Assembly: GCA_023374045.1 (NCBI GenBank)
Contig: CM041780.1
Span: 34,218,337 to 34,282,336, forward strand
Reading direction: 5' to 3'
DNA length: 64,000 nucleotides
Source of the DNA: Limonium bicolor
Lineage: Eukaryota; Streptophyta; Magnoliopsida; Caryophyllales; Plumbaginaceae
A program made the translations under genes and the position numbers. Of this stretch, positions 1-12,114 are shown one piece after another; the stretch's first letter is position 1; every line of letters starts with the position of its first letter. The notes below the pieces were generated by a model that was given only the letters and a program-made list of their open reading frames with translations, was not told the origin of the DNA and made no database searches.

Positions 1-362
1 GTTAGCCGGTGTACCATAAGGTACACCCTTTTGGATAATGAAAGAATATTGGGATGATGTAGATGAGTAGCTTGTAGAAACTCATAATTTTGGTGATGGA
101 AAAGTAATGTAATTAAATACTTGGTATACTCGGTAATCCAGCAATGTAAGTATGTGGTTTTTGTACTCTGTATGTAATGTAGTAGCTCGGTATACTTAGG
201 CATCAGACCGTACTGTAGGTAACATAGTAATAGCCTTGCTAGCCATATGGGAGGTTAGCGGCGTTTTATCACCCGCCGTAGTAGTATTATTTCCGCTGCG
301 ACGTAGTATGATTAACGGGATGATTAGACGGTAAGTATAGGATTAATGGTAGGGGTGTTACA
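1..362 (+). mobile_element. LTR 3' end fragment, family uncertain
   Basis: This is the right end of a plus-strand LTR that starts outside the window. It carries the U5-type landmarks of the other LTRs here: a CAGACCG motif near 204, a hairpin at 238-259 (GCTAGCC with GGTTAGC), TTTCCGCTGC near 290, and a terminal GGGGTGTTACA. No PBS follows. The next base begins the body of another LTR about 265 bp in from that LTR's expected start, so this fragment is the end of an insertion into it, either a solo LTR or the 3' LTR of an element to the left. No gene is seen. Confidence 0.75.
238..259 (+). promoter_or_regulatory. U5 hairpin, copy 1
   Basis: An inverted repeat, GCTAGCC paired with GGTTAGC with one G-U pair, sits about 100 bp before the LTR end. 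Equivalent hairpins occur at the same place in the LTRs at 5800, 23116, 32660, 36260, 47548 and 60086, with paired base changes. The role is unknown. Confidence 0.5.
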
Positions 363-3300
363 AAAATGCTCGGGAGTTCCCTTGAAGGCCTTTAAGGCCC
401 GAAAGTCCCGGAAATACATTATAGGATGAAGTAAAGCATTACTCTTCATTCCAAATACACCGTAACACTTTAATAAACATATAAGATGAAGTCCCCCTCG
501 AGCTAAATTCTCAGTTTAAGACAAAGTGCTCGGAGGTTCCCGATGCGGGCCCCATAAACCCCGGGAGTGCCCCGGAGTGATACCGAAGTGGCACAAACTC
601 CAATATAATCATTCTTAGAGTTCCTAACATCATTATTCAACATTCTAAAGAGAATACTCGAGCCAATTCCCCAAAAATAAACAAAGTGCTCGGACGAATT
701 TCTTAACGCTCCTTTTTGCCCCGGTTAGCCCGGGAGTTGTGTTTCGAGTTGATATAACCCCATATAACTCAATGAAACACCTTAACATATTAATATTGAC
801 TATAAACAATGTCAATAAACACTCGGAGCTCATAGCGACTACTTACTTTTTTAAAAATCCTTAAAGTACAAAATGCACCTTCGGGTGTCACAAAAATGTG
901 TTCTACGCAATTACCTTGAAGTTTTTGAGGAGCCACGAGTTGATAATAAAAAGGGATAAATTGAGCTTCCAAATCAATTAATGCCAGTACTAATTTCATA
1001 GTACAAGTGGGGGCGATTTTATCATCAAAAAGGTACCTAAAATCAGCATTTTTACCTTAGAACTTTTCATCTTTTACCATAGTATAAATGTACCAAATAA
1101 ATGCTGGAACTATTACACATATAGTATGGTCTTAGTACAATATATTGTAACAAAAATCAAATTGAAAATCAAACTCGTTTGACCTCCATAGTAGGCGCCA
1201 ATTAGGGTGTCAAATGGCTAGTTTTGAACTTGTAAATTGTCTTATGGATGATGACTCACCTTATCACATGCCATGTTGTATTGTGTCAAATTATTCAGTC
1301 AAATGGGAGACTACATTACCGATTTTTCCTGCACCAAACAAGGAGAATGTTAGCTTTGGCAAAAGTAATGAAATAAAATGCTAAAAGTAGATCTAGATTC
1401 CAAATTATACAAGTTGCTAATATACCAACAAAACAACCCATGTTCTAATATGGTTGCTGCCGATTTTTGATATGTAAAAGAGGTATTGATTGCCTCATTA
1501 ATAGTCAAAAGAATACCCTACCTAACTAGCATAATTCATAGTAAAAAATAGACAAATCAATTGTCTTGTACAGCCCCTTGTGACCGATTTATATGCAAGA
1601 AAAGAAGGCTTATTACCTTATAAAAATTAAACAAAGAATCCTACCTACCTAGCCATGTCCTAATGTTTTAATCATCAAAAATCAAATGCCATACTACAGC
1701 CATGTTACTGAAATTATAAGGAGAAAAGAGACAACAAATGACATGTATTCTACTTAGAAAATTCAAAAGAAAGCACCTTACCTACCTTAGTCTTGTCTTC
1801 TTCTTTCAATTATCAATCAAGCCTCCAATGCTCCTTGTCTTAGCTGAGAACGAGCATGAAATAAGGGCTTTTATTGAGCCAACCAATCAAAGAATAAACT
1901 AATGAAAGATGAGTCAAATTTGACATTAAACTAGCAAAAGAAAAATCCTTTCAAACTTGCCATCTCTTATTCCTACGTGAGTCTAGCTCTCCATTTTTCC
2001 TTTGCTTGTGGGCCGAATAGGTAAGCTGATTCTCCTCTCCTTTCATCTTCTTCCTTGAAGCTTTTAAGTCCATTAATGGAGATTTAACTTCTATATTCAT
2101 CTTTAAGGTAATTTCCTAGCATTCTTATCAAGCCTTGAAGTAAAACTCTTCCTAGAACAACTATAAGGATTCGACATCAACATATACTCCAAGGAGGTTG
2201 TCTAAATCAACATTAATCCAAGGAGCATCTCAAGGTACCTTAAGGTATTTTTCATGCTTGAAAATCCTTAAGACACATTTTATGTGTATCCAAAATTCTA
2301 CATCTTCTAAAGCTATTTTCTTCGTCAATTCATGAAGGAAAATTGATGCTCCATCCATCCTAGGTGTGCCGAAAATTTAAGAAGAAAAGCCTAAGGTAAA
2401 TCCTTGGAAAACTACTTATAATTTACTTAAACTCTTTGTTAAAGATCTAACTCCTAAACCCTTACTCTCTTGCATAAAAACCGAAGAGGAACATCATTTA
2501 ACATTGGAGGAAGCTTGGGAATTCAAGAGGAGTTCAAGTGTTTAATCATCTTTTATTAAGAGTAAGTTTACTAAGCAAATCTTTATTGTTTTAAGCTTGT
2601 ATAAGCTCTTAAAAATTGTACAAAATTATGTACACCTTCTTAGGTATTTAAAACCGAAACCAAATGGTAATACACACCAAAAATATAATTTATAACATAT
2701 ATAGTAATCTTACTACCTTAAGACACATTTTTGTTTTACAAAAATTACTTATGATAGATAATAATGCATACCGAATTGTCTAGGAGAAATATGCTCCATT
2801 TTGAGATAAAAATATATCTAAGACATTACAATAATTTTACATGAGTTATATCACTCATATGTATTTATGTATAATTACTATAAGTTATAAATCAAGTTTT
2901 AGAAATTATATGGTGGTATATTATCCTGGCCGAATTCAAATGGTGATGAATAAATTTAATGAGCTAAATATGTATATGAATGCATACTATGAATTTGGGT
3001 AAGCTAAAAATAATTACTAGTGTTAAAATGACTAGTTTAATAAGTTATGTGGTAAAAATATAATTTTTGTAAAGTTTGGTGCAAGATATATAGTTACTGA
3101 AAATAAAATGTGCCCTTGGCATAATTATAATATAATATGGTGTGAGGATTAATATTATGAATTTTGGTGGGATTAAATATATGGTTAGTAGTTAAAATAA
3201 CAATTTATAAAGTTTTGGGGCTATTTTGTAATTTTTGGAGAGATGGGTGTAAACCGAGAATCACATAAGTTTATGGGTATATTAATGTATTAATATGAAA

Positions 3301-4644
3301 TTAGGCTATGGTCAAAGTGTTGACCGAAAACTTTGGGTTAAAATGATTTATGTCATGAAATATTAAGTTTATAAAGTTTTAGGGTGATTATGTAATTTAC
3401 AAGAGTTTAAATAAGAAACTGAATTTTATATGGGGCGAAATCATAATTTGTGGAAATATAAGTGTCCACTTGGTTGTTAAGGGAATTAAATATTAAAACT
3501 ATAGTTTATAAGTGAATATATAATTTATATAAAGTTTTTGGGGTTAAAATGTAATTATAGAAAGTTATTTGTCAAAACCGAAAGGTTAAGGGTTGATTTG
3601 GTAATTTAGAAAAGTTAAGGTATTCAAATAATAAATACCCCATTTTTAGAGGTGGTTTAGTGAATCAATTAATTAAGAAAATAAAACTATGTATATAATG
3701 TACTTTGGAGTATAATGTAAAGTTTAAGAAATAAATGTGGTTATAATATAATAAACCGAGAAGTATGTTGTATTGATGGGATTAAAAATATTTGTAGGTC
3801 CTATATGGATATTTAGGAAATATAGAAAAGGAAATTATGATTTAAGGATTTATGAAATTAAAACTATACGATATACAAGTACAAGTAATTCACTTGTAAA
3901 AGAAATAATATTAATTGGAGTTAGTTGTAATTAATAAAACATATGGGAGAAATATGCCCATGCGTAACATGTAAATATAATTTGAGAATTTATTAAGTGG
4001 TTATGTCATTTAGACAAATATAAATATGTATCATAAATAATACATGTGCATAAAACTTACACAGTTAAGATTTTCAAATAAATCAAAAGGAAATGAAAAT
4101 AAGTGATTATGGAATTAAAACTATGGTTATATAGTTATAAGGAGTTTAATTATAACCAATAAATATTATTTAAGGGTAAGTGGAGAATAATAAAAATTAT
4201 AAGAATATTATGTCCATGTGTGACATGTGAATATATTGAGGAAATTATGAAGTTGATATGTCATTTAGACAACTGTAAAACGTGTAACATAAATGGTACA
4301 TGAATATATAGTTATGTACATTAAAGGATTTTAAAATAAATCAAAAGAGATAACAAATAAGTTATACATTAAATCATAAGGTAATTAAAAGAAGTTACCA
4401 CCCATATAGGTTTTATAAATTAGAATACATGATTTGGAAATATATAAATACCTTAATGATTAATAAGGTTAAGGAAACTACCTAAGTACAAAGAAATAAA
4501 CCTCACATGAAATAACGAATATGAAATCGTTCATGAATCAATAAAATTACTATACGAAAGTTATGTAAATTAACACTCTCAGTTAATCCTATTCTAGGAC
4601 ATTGTTTGACCAGACGTTGACCGGGAACTAAACAAGTACAGTCT

Positions 4645-4700
4645 ACGGTGAACGGTATGGGATTCTTGCAACCTGTTTGCTACCGGATTACACCGGCTTG
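4645..4700 (+). promoter_or_regulatory. Conserved LTR core block
   Basis: A block beginning 'acggtgaacggta' and ending 'acaccggcttgtgtgc' is shared with all LTR families here, including near 21575, 31115, 35168, 46452 and 58605 on the plus strand and near 11540 and 52290 on the minus strand. It lies roughly 1.0-1.6 kb before the LTR end. Conservation between otherwise diverged LTRs suggests a transcriptional or RNA function. No promoter element can be named with confidence. Confidence 0.4.
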
Positions 4701-5799
4701 TGTGCTATCTGTGTTTGAAATAAACCAAGATAATTATTGTAAAATGTTTTATTCCTCTTGTGCACTGTTGTGTTATTTTATATGCATGAATGATACTAAC
4801 TACAACGTGTATGTCCCACGCATACAACAGTACATTACCAGTGGATTAAATACCTGCGTTTTATTACACCAAGAACTTGTACTCAAGCTTCTCACTAACT
4901 TCACTTTATAACAGACGTCGTTATCCTAAACATGATAATCGACAATACACATTGTGTTCTTAATTAACGTCCTTGTGTGACACCTAACAATTCTATACTA
5001 CGAGAACGAGGAGCCCAGTTGGATCTGGCCATGCATGCTACAGGAGTTGTACCTGTCACAGGTCGTCTCATATTCAATTTACGTCGCGACGGGAGTTTTG
5101 AGTGCACTATGTCACTCACCGGCTGCGTACCGGAACAGTTCAAGTTGGGAGGAAGACTTTATTCCTCTCGAGGGTTCGATTCCCACCTCTTTTAAGTACA
5201 GGAGTTAACTACGTTATCTTCTGAGGGACTAATTACCCACCTACTTGTACGAGAGTCCCATCTCGTCTAAGGGTTTATCATACCCGACCAATTTACTCTG
5301 TGAAGATGGAGTTTAACGAGGTCACTATACCTCCACTGTTGTGAGGTACTCTTATATACATGTTAGTCCCATTGTGAGGATCTGGCTACTCGTAAACAAT
5401 TACAGACATATAACTTGGCCTTCTGAAGTCTGTTCTATGTGACATTGTTGTCCTTATATGGATACTTGTTATTATCGTGTTATGCTTGTTTACAGATTTA
5501 TAAAAAAATGAACTGCATGTATTCGACAAAGTAGTTGGTGTGGCCCAGTAGCCGATGGGCTGCACGTTTTCCATACAAGTGTTGTTTGCTGAGCCACTTT
5601 GGGGCACCCCCACTTTTCAGGTACCTGAAGTTGCAGAGATTACCACACCGAGTGTAGGTGGGGTAGAATTATGACAGGGGACTATTATTACCGGAATCAT
5701 TTTACAAGTGCTGTACTTTTATTATTGGTTTTGTTGTTTTAGAGGTTTGTATTCAGTGCTCAGACCGTATCATTTGTAAGTTATGTTGGAATTAGCCTT

Positions 5800-5821
5800 G
5801 TTAGTCACATGGGTGACTAGC
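5800..5821 (+). promoter_or_regulatory. U5 hairpin, copy 2
   Basis: GTTAGTCAC pairs with GTGACTAGC across a four-base loop. Relative to the copy at 60086 (GTTAGCCAC/GTGGCTAAC), a C-to-T change in one arm is matched by G-to-A in the other, so pairing is kept. Confidence 0.55.
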
Positions 5822-5990
5822 GGCGTTGTAGCACCGCCCGTCGTTATGTATATATTTTCCGCTGCATTTCCAGTTATCTTTAGGAGCTATCATCGTACAG
5901 GTTGTGGAGTTTCGGGTTGGGGTGTTACATTAACAAAAACATTCCCTATCTTAAATCACCATTTTTCAACATTCAATAACATTTTTAGGT

Positions 5991-6173
5991 TGGTCTGGGT
6001 TTGTGTCCGAGGTTGTAAACCCGGACCACCTCTTCGGATAAGTTTCTGCCATGATTTTTTACTGGTCTGGGTTTATGTACTGGTATATAAACCCGGACCA
6101 AGCCACGGAAATAACGTACTGCTTAGTTTTTGGTGTGGTCCGGGTTTATGTACCTATTTACAAACCCGGACCA
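5991..6173. repeat. Three tandem 12-bp-stem hairpins
   Basis: Hairpins lie at 5991-6028, 6063-6100 and 6136-6173. In each, TGGTCTGGGTTT or TGGTCCGGGTTT pairs with AAACCCGGACCA across a 14-base loop. The loops differ while the stems are kept. They occupy the LTR position where the younger LARD copies have GACCGACCCA/TGGGTCGGTC arrays. Confidence 0.85.
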
Positions 6174-7142
6174 ACACTGGTCATGTATAATTTGCTAGTT
6201 TTTCAACTCTTTTCCAACCTCAATTCTTACCCAATCTTTTCCTAATCTTTCCACATGTATAATACCATGTTCTAACATCATTTTAGCACTTTAAACCCTC
6301 CTATTTCATTCATTAAACTCATACTCAATTCCTTGATCATTTTACTCAAATTCTTACTCTTTTTGCCTAACACTTGCAACTTAGTTTCTTAGACTACTAA
6401 GATGTAAATTTTGCTTACAATCTTAACTAGCCCAATTGTTTCCTCACAACCATTTTGACCACACCTAGTGCATCACTAATCATCTTTATCTTCTTTACTC
6501 AAGCTACTCAAAATTCTCAAGGTTTTATTGCATCTCCATGCACAATTTCCTCTCCTTTACATTTTCTACTCATCATTCCCAAACTTGTACACACTTATGC
6601 ATCTCTAGTCACACCGTTAATACCTTACATATTTTTCTCATTTATCTTGACCATGCTAAATTCGTCTTAGACATTTTTATCCCCTCAACTCAATCTACTC
6701 AAGGTTATACCTTCTAGCTCATGCCTAAACCATCACCAAGCAATCTAAGACACCATTCTCCTACAGATTTTTGCACAATCCAATACACACCATATACCAT
6801 AACTTTGGTGTGTTTAATTCAACCATTTGACCTCTAATTCCTTCTAATCAACTCTAGGCCATTCCTACTCATAAGAATACCTTAGTTAACTCATTTCTAT
6901 TTAAATTTCCTTTGATGACTCCTAGTAAGTCCTAGGTCATATTAGCTCACAAATACCTTTAAAATACTTGGTTTCTACACCAATTTTGCCATAGTTTCTC
7001 TACTATATTGTTATGCCCAAATGCATAGCCTTTCCCACCTAGTCAACTCACACTAAACAAATCCTTATCTCATGGTATTTCTCACCAAGTTCAAGCCATT
7101 CATAATAAACATAATATGGTGCAATAATCTTACATTGTATAG

Positions 7143-7210
7143 CACTAAGGCTCTTAAATGACATGGCTCTTAGGCCCTTAAATGACATGGCTCTTAGGCC
7201 CTTAAAGGAC
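7143..7210. repeat. Short tandem repeat in LTR
   Basis: A unit of about 25 bp, 'cttaaatgacatggctctta', is repeated with small changes. The LARD LTRs have the matching reverse-complement pair near 20220-20275, 29785-29825 and 57293-57335. It is an LTR-internal repeat with no coding role seen. Confidence 0.7.
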
Positions 7211-8797
7211 TTGAATTAAACACTAAATTTCCATCATTTAGAGTTATCAACCTGCATTAACACAATAATCCCATGGCAATACATAAAAGCCCTTATAACT
7301 CGCCTTATGATTGTTTTTCTAACTCATATGCCATTAGCTCTTTAGTCACAAGTTCATAAGCTTCTTCAAATTCTTTCCTAGGTTAATATAACCCATATTT
7401 TAATGTAAGCTCTAGGATACATTTTGTATCAATATAGACATAATCCCTTAAGGCATTAAACTACATTAAGGTAAGTCATTTACCTTAAGATTTCAAGCCC
7501 TTTTTCTCTCTTCTTCTCTTGATTCTCTTGATTGAATTCGGCCAAGGAAGTATGATCACTTCCATACTTCTAAATAAGGTTCAAATTAAGACAATGAGTA
7601 ATAAGTAAAACCCTTAGACTCATTAAAACAACTCTTAAATATTAAGAGGGCGCTTAAAGCACTAAATTGGATGATTACCTTAGAAATCTTGGAATCTAGT
7701 TTGGTAAGGAATCAAAGCAAGGATACAAATAAGCTCTTAGATATTTAATCAAGGCTAATACAAGGAATGAAATAAGCCATCTTTAGAAGCCAAATTCAGC
7801 CATGTATAGAAAATGGAGAAAAGATGATTTTTGAAAGCTTTTCTTACCTTAAACCAAAGAGAGTGTTAACTAGCTCTTGAATATGAGTTTTCCTCTTAAA
7901 ATTGAGCTCTTTCAATGGAGTTAAACTTCAGCTTTGGAGAATTTGAAAAGAGAGAATGAAAGGTCTTGGCCTAACTAGCACAACTATATGCCTGGTTTTG
8001 GATTTGGAGCTTGGAGTTGTATTTGACAAGCAAATAAAGTTGGAGAACTATGGAGGAGCTGGAGCTTTACGTTTTCTTTGGGAGGATGAAGAAGAAAACT
8101 GGTGAGAAGAGAAGAATGAGAAGAGAGAGGAGAGAGGAGAGAGGTATACTAATGTGAGATATTTGGTAAAAGCAAATAGTGAGTAGTTCTTTTCTCACTT
8201 TTCCCTCTTCTTTTCTAAATATGCAGGAGCTTTGGTGATGACTCACCCCTTAAGAAACTGACCCGCTCCATTCCCTTAGATAATTATGGGCTATTTTGAC
8301 CATTTGACTAGTCAAAAGAGATTAAAGTCTTAATTGGGTACTATTTGGTCACTATTCATAATTAGTGCACAATTTGTGAAATTTTTGGTTTCTCATTGAT
8401 TTAGGTTTCTTAGTGTGATACTAAATAGTACACATGTTGATTAAGGTGTATACTTGTTCAACTAGCCACTCAAAACTCATTTCTAAGACAATTTTTTTAA
8501 AATGTGCTTTAAGGAGTCTTAAAGCACAATTTGTGTTTTAACTTGTTTTTGAGCTTGTTTTTCTTTGGTAATTATTTTAACATGTTTGTTAGCATGTTAA
8601 TAAGATCTAGGAATGACCTTTGGGTCCTAACCAAGGTTACACAAGGTCTAGAGCAAGTATTTGGTTAATTTGCCTTTATGGTGTATTCTTGTGTTTTCTA
8701 TGGTTTAAATTGTTTACCAATCTTTCTAAGGCATTTTTTAGCCTTATTACATCATAACTTGATGTCTAATTACCATATTTAGGTTTGGGGTATTTCA

Positions 8798-8833
8798 ATA
8801 TACCCCCTTAAAAGAACTTTGTCCCCAAAGTTC
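8798..8833 (-). promoter_or_regulatory. Polypurine tract with upstream hairpin
   Basis: On the minus strand, GAACTTTG and CAAAGTTC form a stem with a four-base loop, followed at once by a CTTTTAAGGGGG tract and the LTR start. In LTR elements such a tract primes plus-strand DNA synthesis. The stem differs from the LARD at 28112 by a paired change and still folds. Confidence 0.8.
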
Positions 8834-8898
8834 CCATGCATCTTATATCATTAGAATACACGGATAACCTCATACCATAGATCATATAGATCGTATAT

Positions 8899-8900
<2 letters not shown>

Positions 8901-8956
<56 letters not shown>
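8901..8956. repeat. (TA)n microsatellite
   Basis: About 28 TA dinucleotides lie in a row within the minus-strand LARD internal region. The corresponding place near 27040-27055 in the intact LARD has a short TA-rich run, so this is an expansion. Confidence 0.9.
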
Positions 8957-8957
<1 letters not shown>

Positions 8958-9049
8958 CCTTCAATCCTATATGGTCTGTCATATATGTATACTACAAATA
9001 CCACACAACATGTCTCAGCATGTAAATCACTCAAAATTCCCTTTGTTGC

Positions 9050-9355
9050 ATCCTCCCCATGTCACCGGTCAGAAGATGAAGGCTCACAAGTCCTCGGCTT
9101 CATGAGCGAGTAATGCAAGATATCATCTGCAGGTACCAACTATTGGACGCTTATGCTTTCTGGTCCGCGGTCCTTTGGAAGATCAAAACAACCACATACT
9201 TTTGTCGTATTCTCTCCATGTCGCCGATCAGACGACAAAGGCACATATGTCCTCAATTTCATGAGCGAGTAATACAAAACCACTTTGTTCTCCTCATGTC
9301 AACGGTCCAAAGACAGAGGCTCATGCGTCCTCGGCTTCATGAGTGAGACTCAGTA
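9050..9355. repeat. Triplicated block in LARD internal DNA
   Basis: Three related blocks start near 9058, 9217 and 9296. Each runs 'catgtc(a/g)(c/a)cg(g/a)tc' to a 'tcatgag(c/t)gag' end. The intact LARD has one clear reverse-complement match at 27545-27600. The block expanded in this older copy. Confidence 0.7.
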
Positions 9356-10070
9356 AGAAGGAAATCCTTTTTACGAGGTCAAGTAAGGAATAATTCCTCT
9401 ATTTGAAAATACAAGTCAACTTCAATTCCACTTGATGCTAATGCATCTATTCTTAATATGATTAATTGTGACCACTTGTAGGGAGTTTTAGGAATCATCC
9501 GATCCTGATGTGATCACCATTAGTGTTGAACTATCCTCCCACCCCAATTTTGGTTTGGTTTCCCTTGATCCCCGGGAATCAAGTTTCACCTCCCACGTCA
9601 ATTTCAAACATCGTTATAATTCACTCTTGTCCAATTTTCTACCTTTTAGTCATTCTAGCCATAATCAATACATCTCCAAAATGTGGACTCAGTCCATCTA
9701 TCATTCTCATTTCACCTCTCAGCAATTACCTAGGGAGTTTAATTCCTACTAGGTTCTATATCAGTTTCAAACCGATTCATACCTTATACTCATACCGATT
9801 TATACCTCATAATATTACCATATTTGGTCTCATATTAATATATATCGTAGGGATTTTTAACTCCCCCGGAGTCTCTCTACTCCTTTTCACTTGTATTCTC
9901 ATACCAGAGTAAACAAGGTAGGTATATATTACGTATGGTATTCGCATATTCTGTATGCAATAACCATAATAATCTCAGAATGTAGATACATATGTATTAA
10001 AACATTCTTTATGCTATGCACATCGTAGTTTATGTACTCAGTACGTAGACATACGCTAAGCAGTTTTTCA

Positions 10071-10107
10071 CTCTACCCCCCTTAAAATGGATTACGCCCA
10101 CGTGATC
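10071..10107 (-). promoter_or_regulatory. Internal PPT-like module
   Basis: On the minus strand, GATCACG and CGTAATC fold across TGGG with one G-U pair, and an A/G-rich tract TTTTAAGGGGGGTAGAG follows. It matches the internal module at 26711-26748 and 63623-63658. Confidence 0.75.
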
Positions 10108-10351
10108 AACATTATATCCTCCTTGAACATAAGTTCAAGATGTTTAGGTCTTGTGGAGCATTCTGGCTTCCAGGTAGTCTATGTCTCATTATGATCCGAT
10201 CAGAGGGTCTTAACCATGTTAATGGCTTAGTCACTGTATCAAGGATTCTTATGGGTATCTATACCAATCTCTCAACTTGGTTCGGTCTAGCCTCTAATGT
10301 CACAAGGTATTTGGTAGATAGGCCGTATATTTTATCAACTGGAAGATGTGG

Positions 10352-10356
10352 GATAC
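10352..10356. repeat. Target-site duplication GATAC (left)
   Basis: GATAC directly precedes the LTR terminus TGTAACACC. The same five bases follow the other LTR at 55187-55191. The flanking LARD sequence is collinear across the insertion. Confidence 0.9.
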
Positions 10357-11841
10357 TGTAACACCCCATCCAAAGCCAATCGTGGTTATCGCAAAACTGT
10401 ACACTTAATCGAATTCGTCGCAGCGGAAATAATAAACACCTGGACCTTGCCACGGTCTGATCGTTAGAATATACCAGTCTTATCAAATACAACACTTATC
10501 CAAATAAATAACCAACCCTAAAACATCACCATCCAAAATACCACAACCAACCGAGTAGAAGTAACTAAGTCATAATCATAACCTTACATCAGTTTAAATA
10601 TAAACAGACGGGTGCACAAGCGCAACCCGTACTCAAAAGAAACATCCCATCCTAAGTCTACCCGCTCCTACTCTCGTGGTGCGTCCTCATGGGTCTCTTA
10701 CCTGCAAGTGTAAAAACAGCCCCAAAAGGGGGTCAGCACGAATGCTGGTACACCCTCTCATGGCCCCCAAGCTAACGGGGCTACGACGATTAATTGTCGA
10801 TAGCATGGAAATTGATTACATACACAAGCATGATATGAAGTGCAATAACAATAACCACAGATGAACATGTATAGTTCACAAACAATGAACGACTCAAGCG
10901 TTCCCTTATCAAGTGGGTTAGTAACCCCCTCCTTAGTCCTCATTTCCTTAATCTCAGTTCCTTACCTTACCTTAATCTTAATCTCAACTTAATCTCAATA
11001 TACAGACCATTCCTGGAAGGGAATGGTTGTAGCTTAATTCAAACCTGGGATTTAGGTGATCCCACCGCACCATCTTAATGCCACCTACTCTGGACGGGAG
11101 ACCAGCGTAGCTGAGCCGGCAACCGGCCCTAGGCTACAAGTCCGAGGATAAGTCCTTAAGCGGAGGGCGGATCTGATTCAGATACCGTCCCCCTTTCCTT
11201 AGCATGCATGACCGGAGTTCGGTCCCGGGTTTCCTCACTCAAGTTCCAGTTAGTAGAAATCTTAATCACCATGTGCTAGCTATGCCTTAACGGGCATTAA
11301 CCAACAACCACAAAAAACTTACTCTTATTCTTAACTCAGTAAGTACTAAACTTGGTTAGTAACAATCTCAAGTCTCGCGGGTTAGTGCAAAGATAACACG
11401 TACACAACAAGAACAAATATAACCGGTTACATGCTTTATCTTGTCTTAGTCATAGCAATTAAACCGATAGCACACAAGCCGCGGGACACCTCGTTAGCAA
11501 GCAGGTCACAAGAAAGATTGTACCGTTCACCGTCGATCGTCGTTTGTTTTATCTTCTCCGGGGTCCCAATTCACAAACCTAAAACATTGGTTCATTTTTA
11601 GGCCATTAGTTATTTGCACCTCACTTAACTCATTTAATCCCTAATGATTCCCGATGAATATCCTCTTAAGTCCTTACCACTTACCCTTTTAAACTTAATC
11701 TTTTTAAACATTAAGGTTCTTACTTAACTTAACTTAATCCCTTAGGTTCTTAGGGTCCTAATCATTACCACCCTACCAAAGGTATACCTTATTACCTATT
11801 ACCATCCTTAGAATTCAAAATTTCTTTTTTTTTATTTTTAG

Positions 11842-12114
11842 GCTCGACCCGAACTTCCGACCGACCTTACCCAAGGTCGGTCCATTCCAGAACACATTAC
11901 CTTTTGAAAATTCTACCCCGACCGACCTTGCAAGTCCGGTCCCCAAGGTCGGTCCATTCCCGAGAGTTTTCCCCGAGGGAAATTTAAGCTCGACCGAACT
12001 TGCCAAGTCCGGTCCCATTTTCGGTCGATTCCAGAGACCATTTCCGGTAGTGTAAATTGAGCTCGACCGACCTTGTAGGTCCGGTCCCTAAGGTCGGTCG
12101 GCTCCAGAACCTTG
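11842..12114. repeat. LTR hairpin array (minus family)
   Basis: Four tandem units contain opposed CCGACCGACCTT and AAGGTCGGTC motifs. They sit at the same LTR position as the arrays in the LARD LTRs, but the stem sequence differs. The sister copy is at 52598-52866. Confidence 0.8.

Larger units (their letters stand above)
363..5929 (+). mobile_element. Old LTR of the plus-strand AlkB-element family
   Basis: This LTR is collinear with the LTRs at 17350-36383 and 42819-47674, from about base 265 of the family to the terminal GTTACA. Shared landmarks include the repeated 'gctcggga' stretch at the left, the 'cctaacatcatt' block near 625, the 'tttattgagcc' block near 1870, the 'acggtgaacggtatggg' block at 4647, the GGCCC...CAGGTA block at 5539-5620 and the U5 hairpin at 5800-5821. 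It is more diverged and longer than the other copies, so it is probably older. No internal region follows: at 5930 the sequence becomes a minus-strand LARD-type LTR. It is therefore probably a solo LTR or a truncated element inserted there. Short ORFs inside it are not conserved coding sequence. Confidence 0.75.
5930..8797 (-). mobile_element. LARD-type LTR fragment (minus strand)
   Basis: Read on the minus strand, this begins TGAAATACCCC at 8797 and follows the order of the LARD LTRs at 18578 and 55643. It has the GTGCTTTAAG hairpin at 8504-8527, the 'taagggcctaagagcc' block near 7160, and an array of large hairpins at 5991-6173. It stops at 5930, where the plus-strand LTR inserted, so about the last 1.8 kb of the LTR lies outside the window. 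It is the 3' LTR of the minus element whose internal DNA is 8798-10356. It is clearly more diverged than the other LARD copies and is the oldest layer of the stack. Confidence 0.7.
8798..10356 (-). mobile_element. LARD-type internal region, 3' part (minus strand)
   Basis: This region is the reverse complement of the 3' internal part of the complete LARD at 23229-28148, although diverged. From the LTR it has the PPT and hairpin (8798-8833), a TA microsatellite, a triplicated block near 9055-9355, a 'tacctagggagtttaattcc' stretch at 9728, the internal PPT module at 10071-10107, and then sequence matching 26480-26700. At 10356 it is interrupted by the minus-strand autonomous element; the match resumes at 55192. 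The ORFs here of 129 aa or less have no recognisable protein family. Confidence 0.75.

Noticed and set aside
5991..6173. CRISPR-like array (regular repeats with spacers)
   Set aside because: Only three units, each itself a hairpin, inside a plant LTR, with no cas genes.
8901..8956. TA run as a possible regulatory element
   Set aside because: Simple microsatellite expansion. The intact LARD has only a short run at the same place.
9510..9912. 80- and 129-codon ORFs in the old LARD internal region
   Set aside because: Hydrophobic low-complexity composition typical of AT-rich DNA. The matching part of the intact LARD has no such frame.
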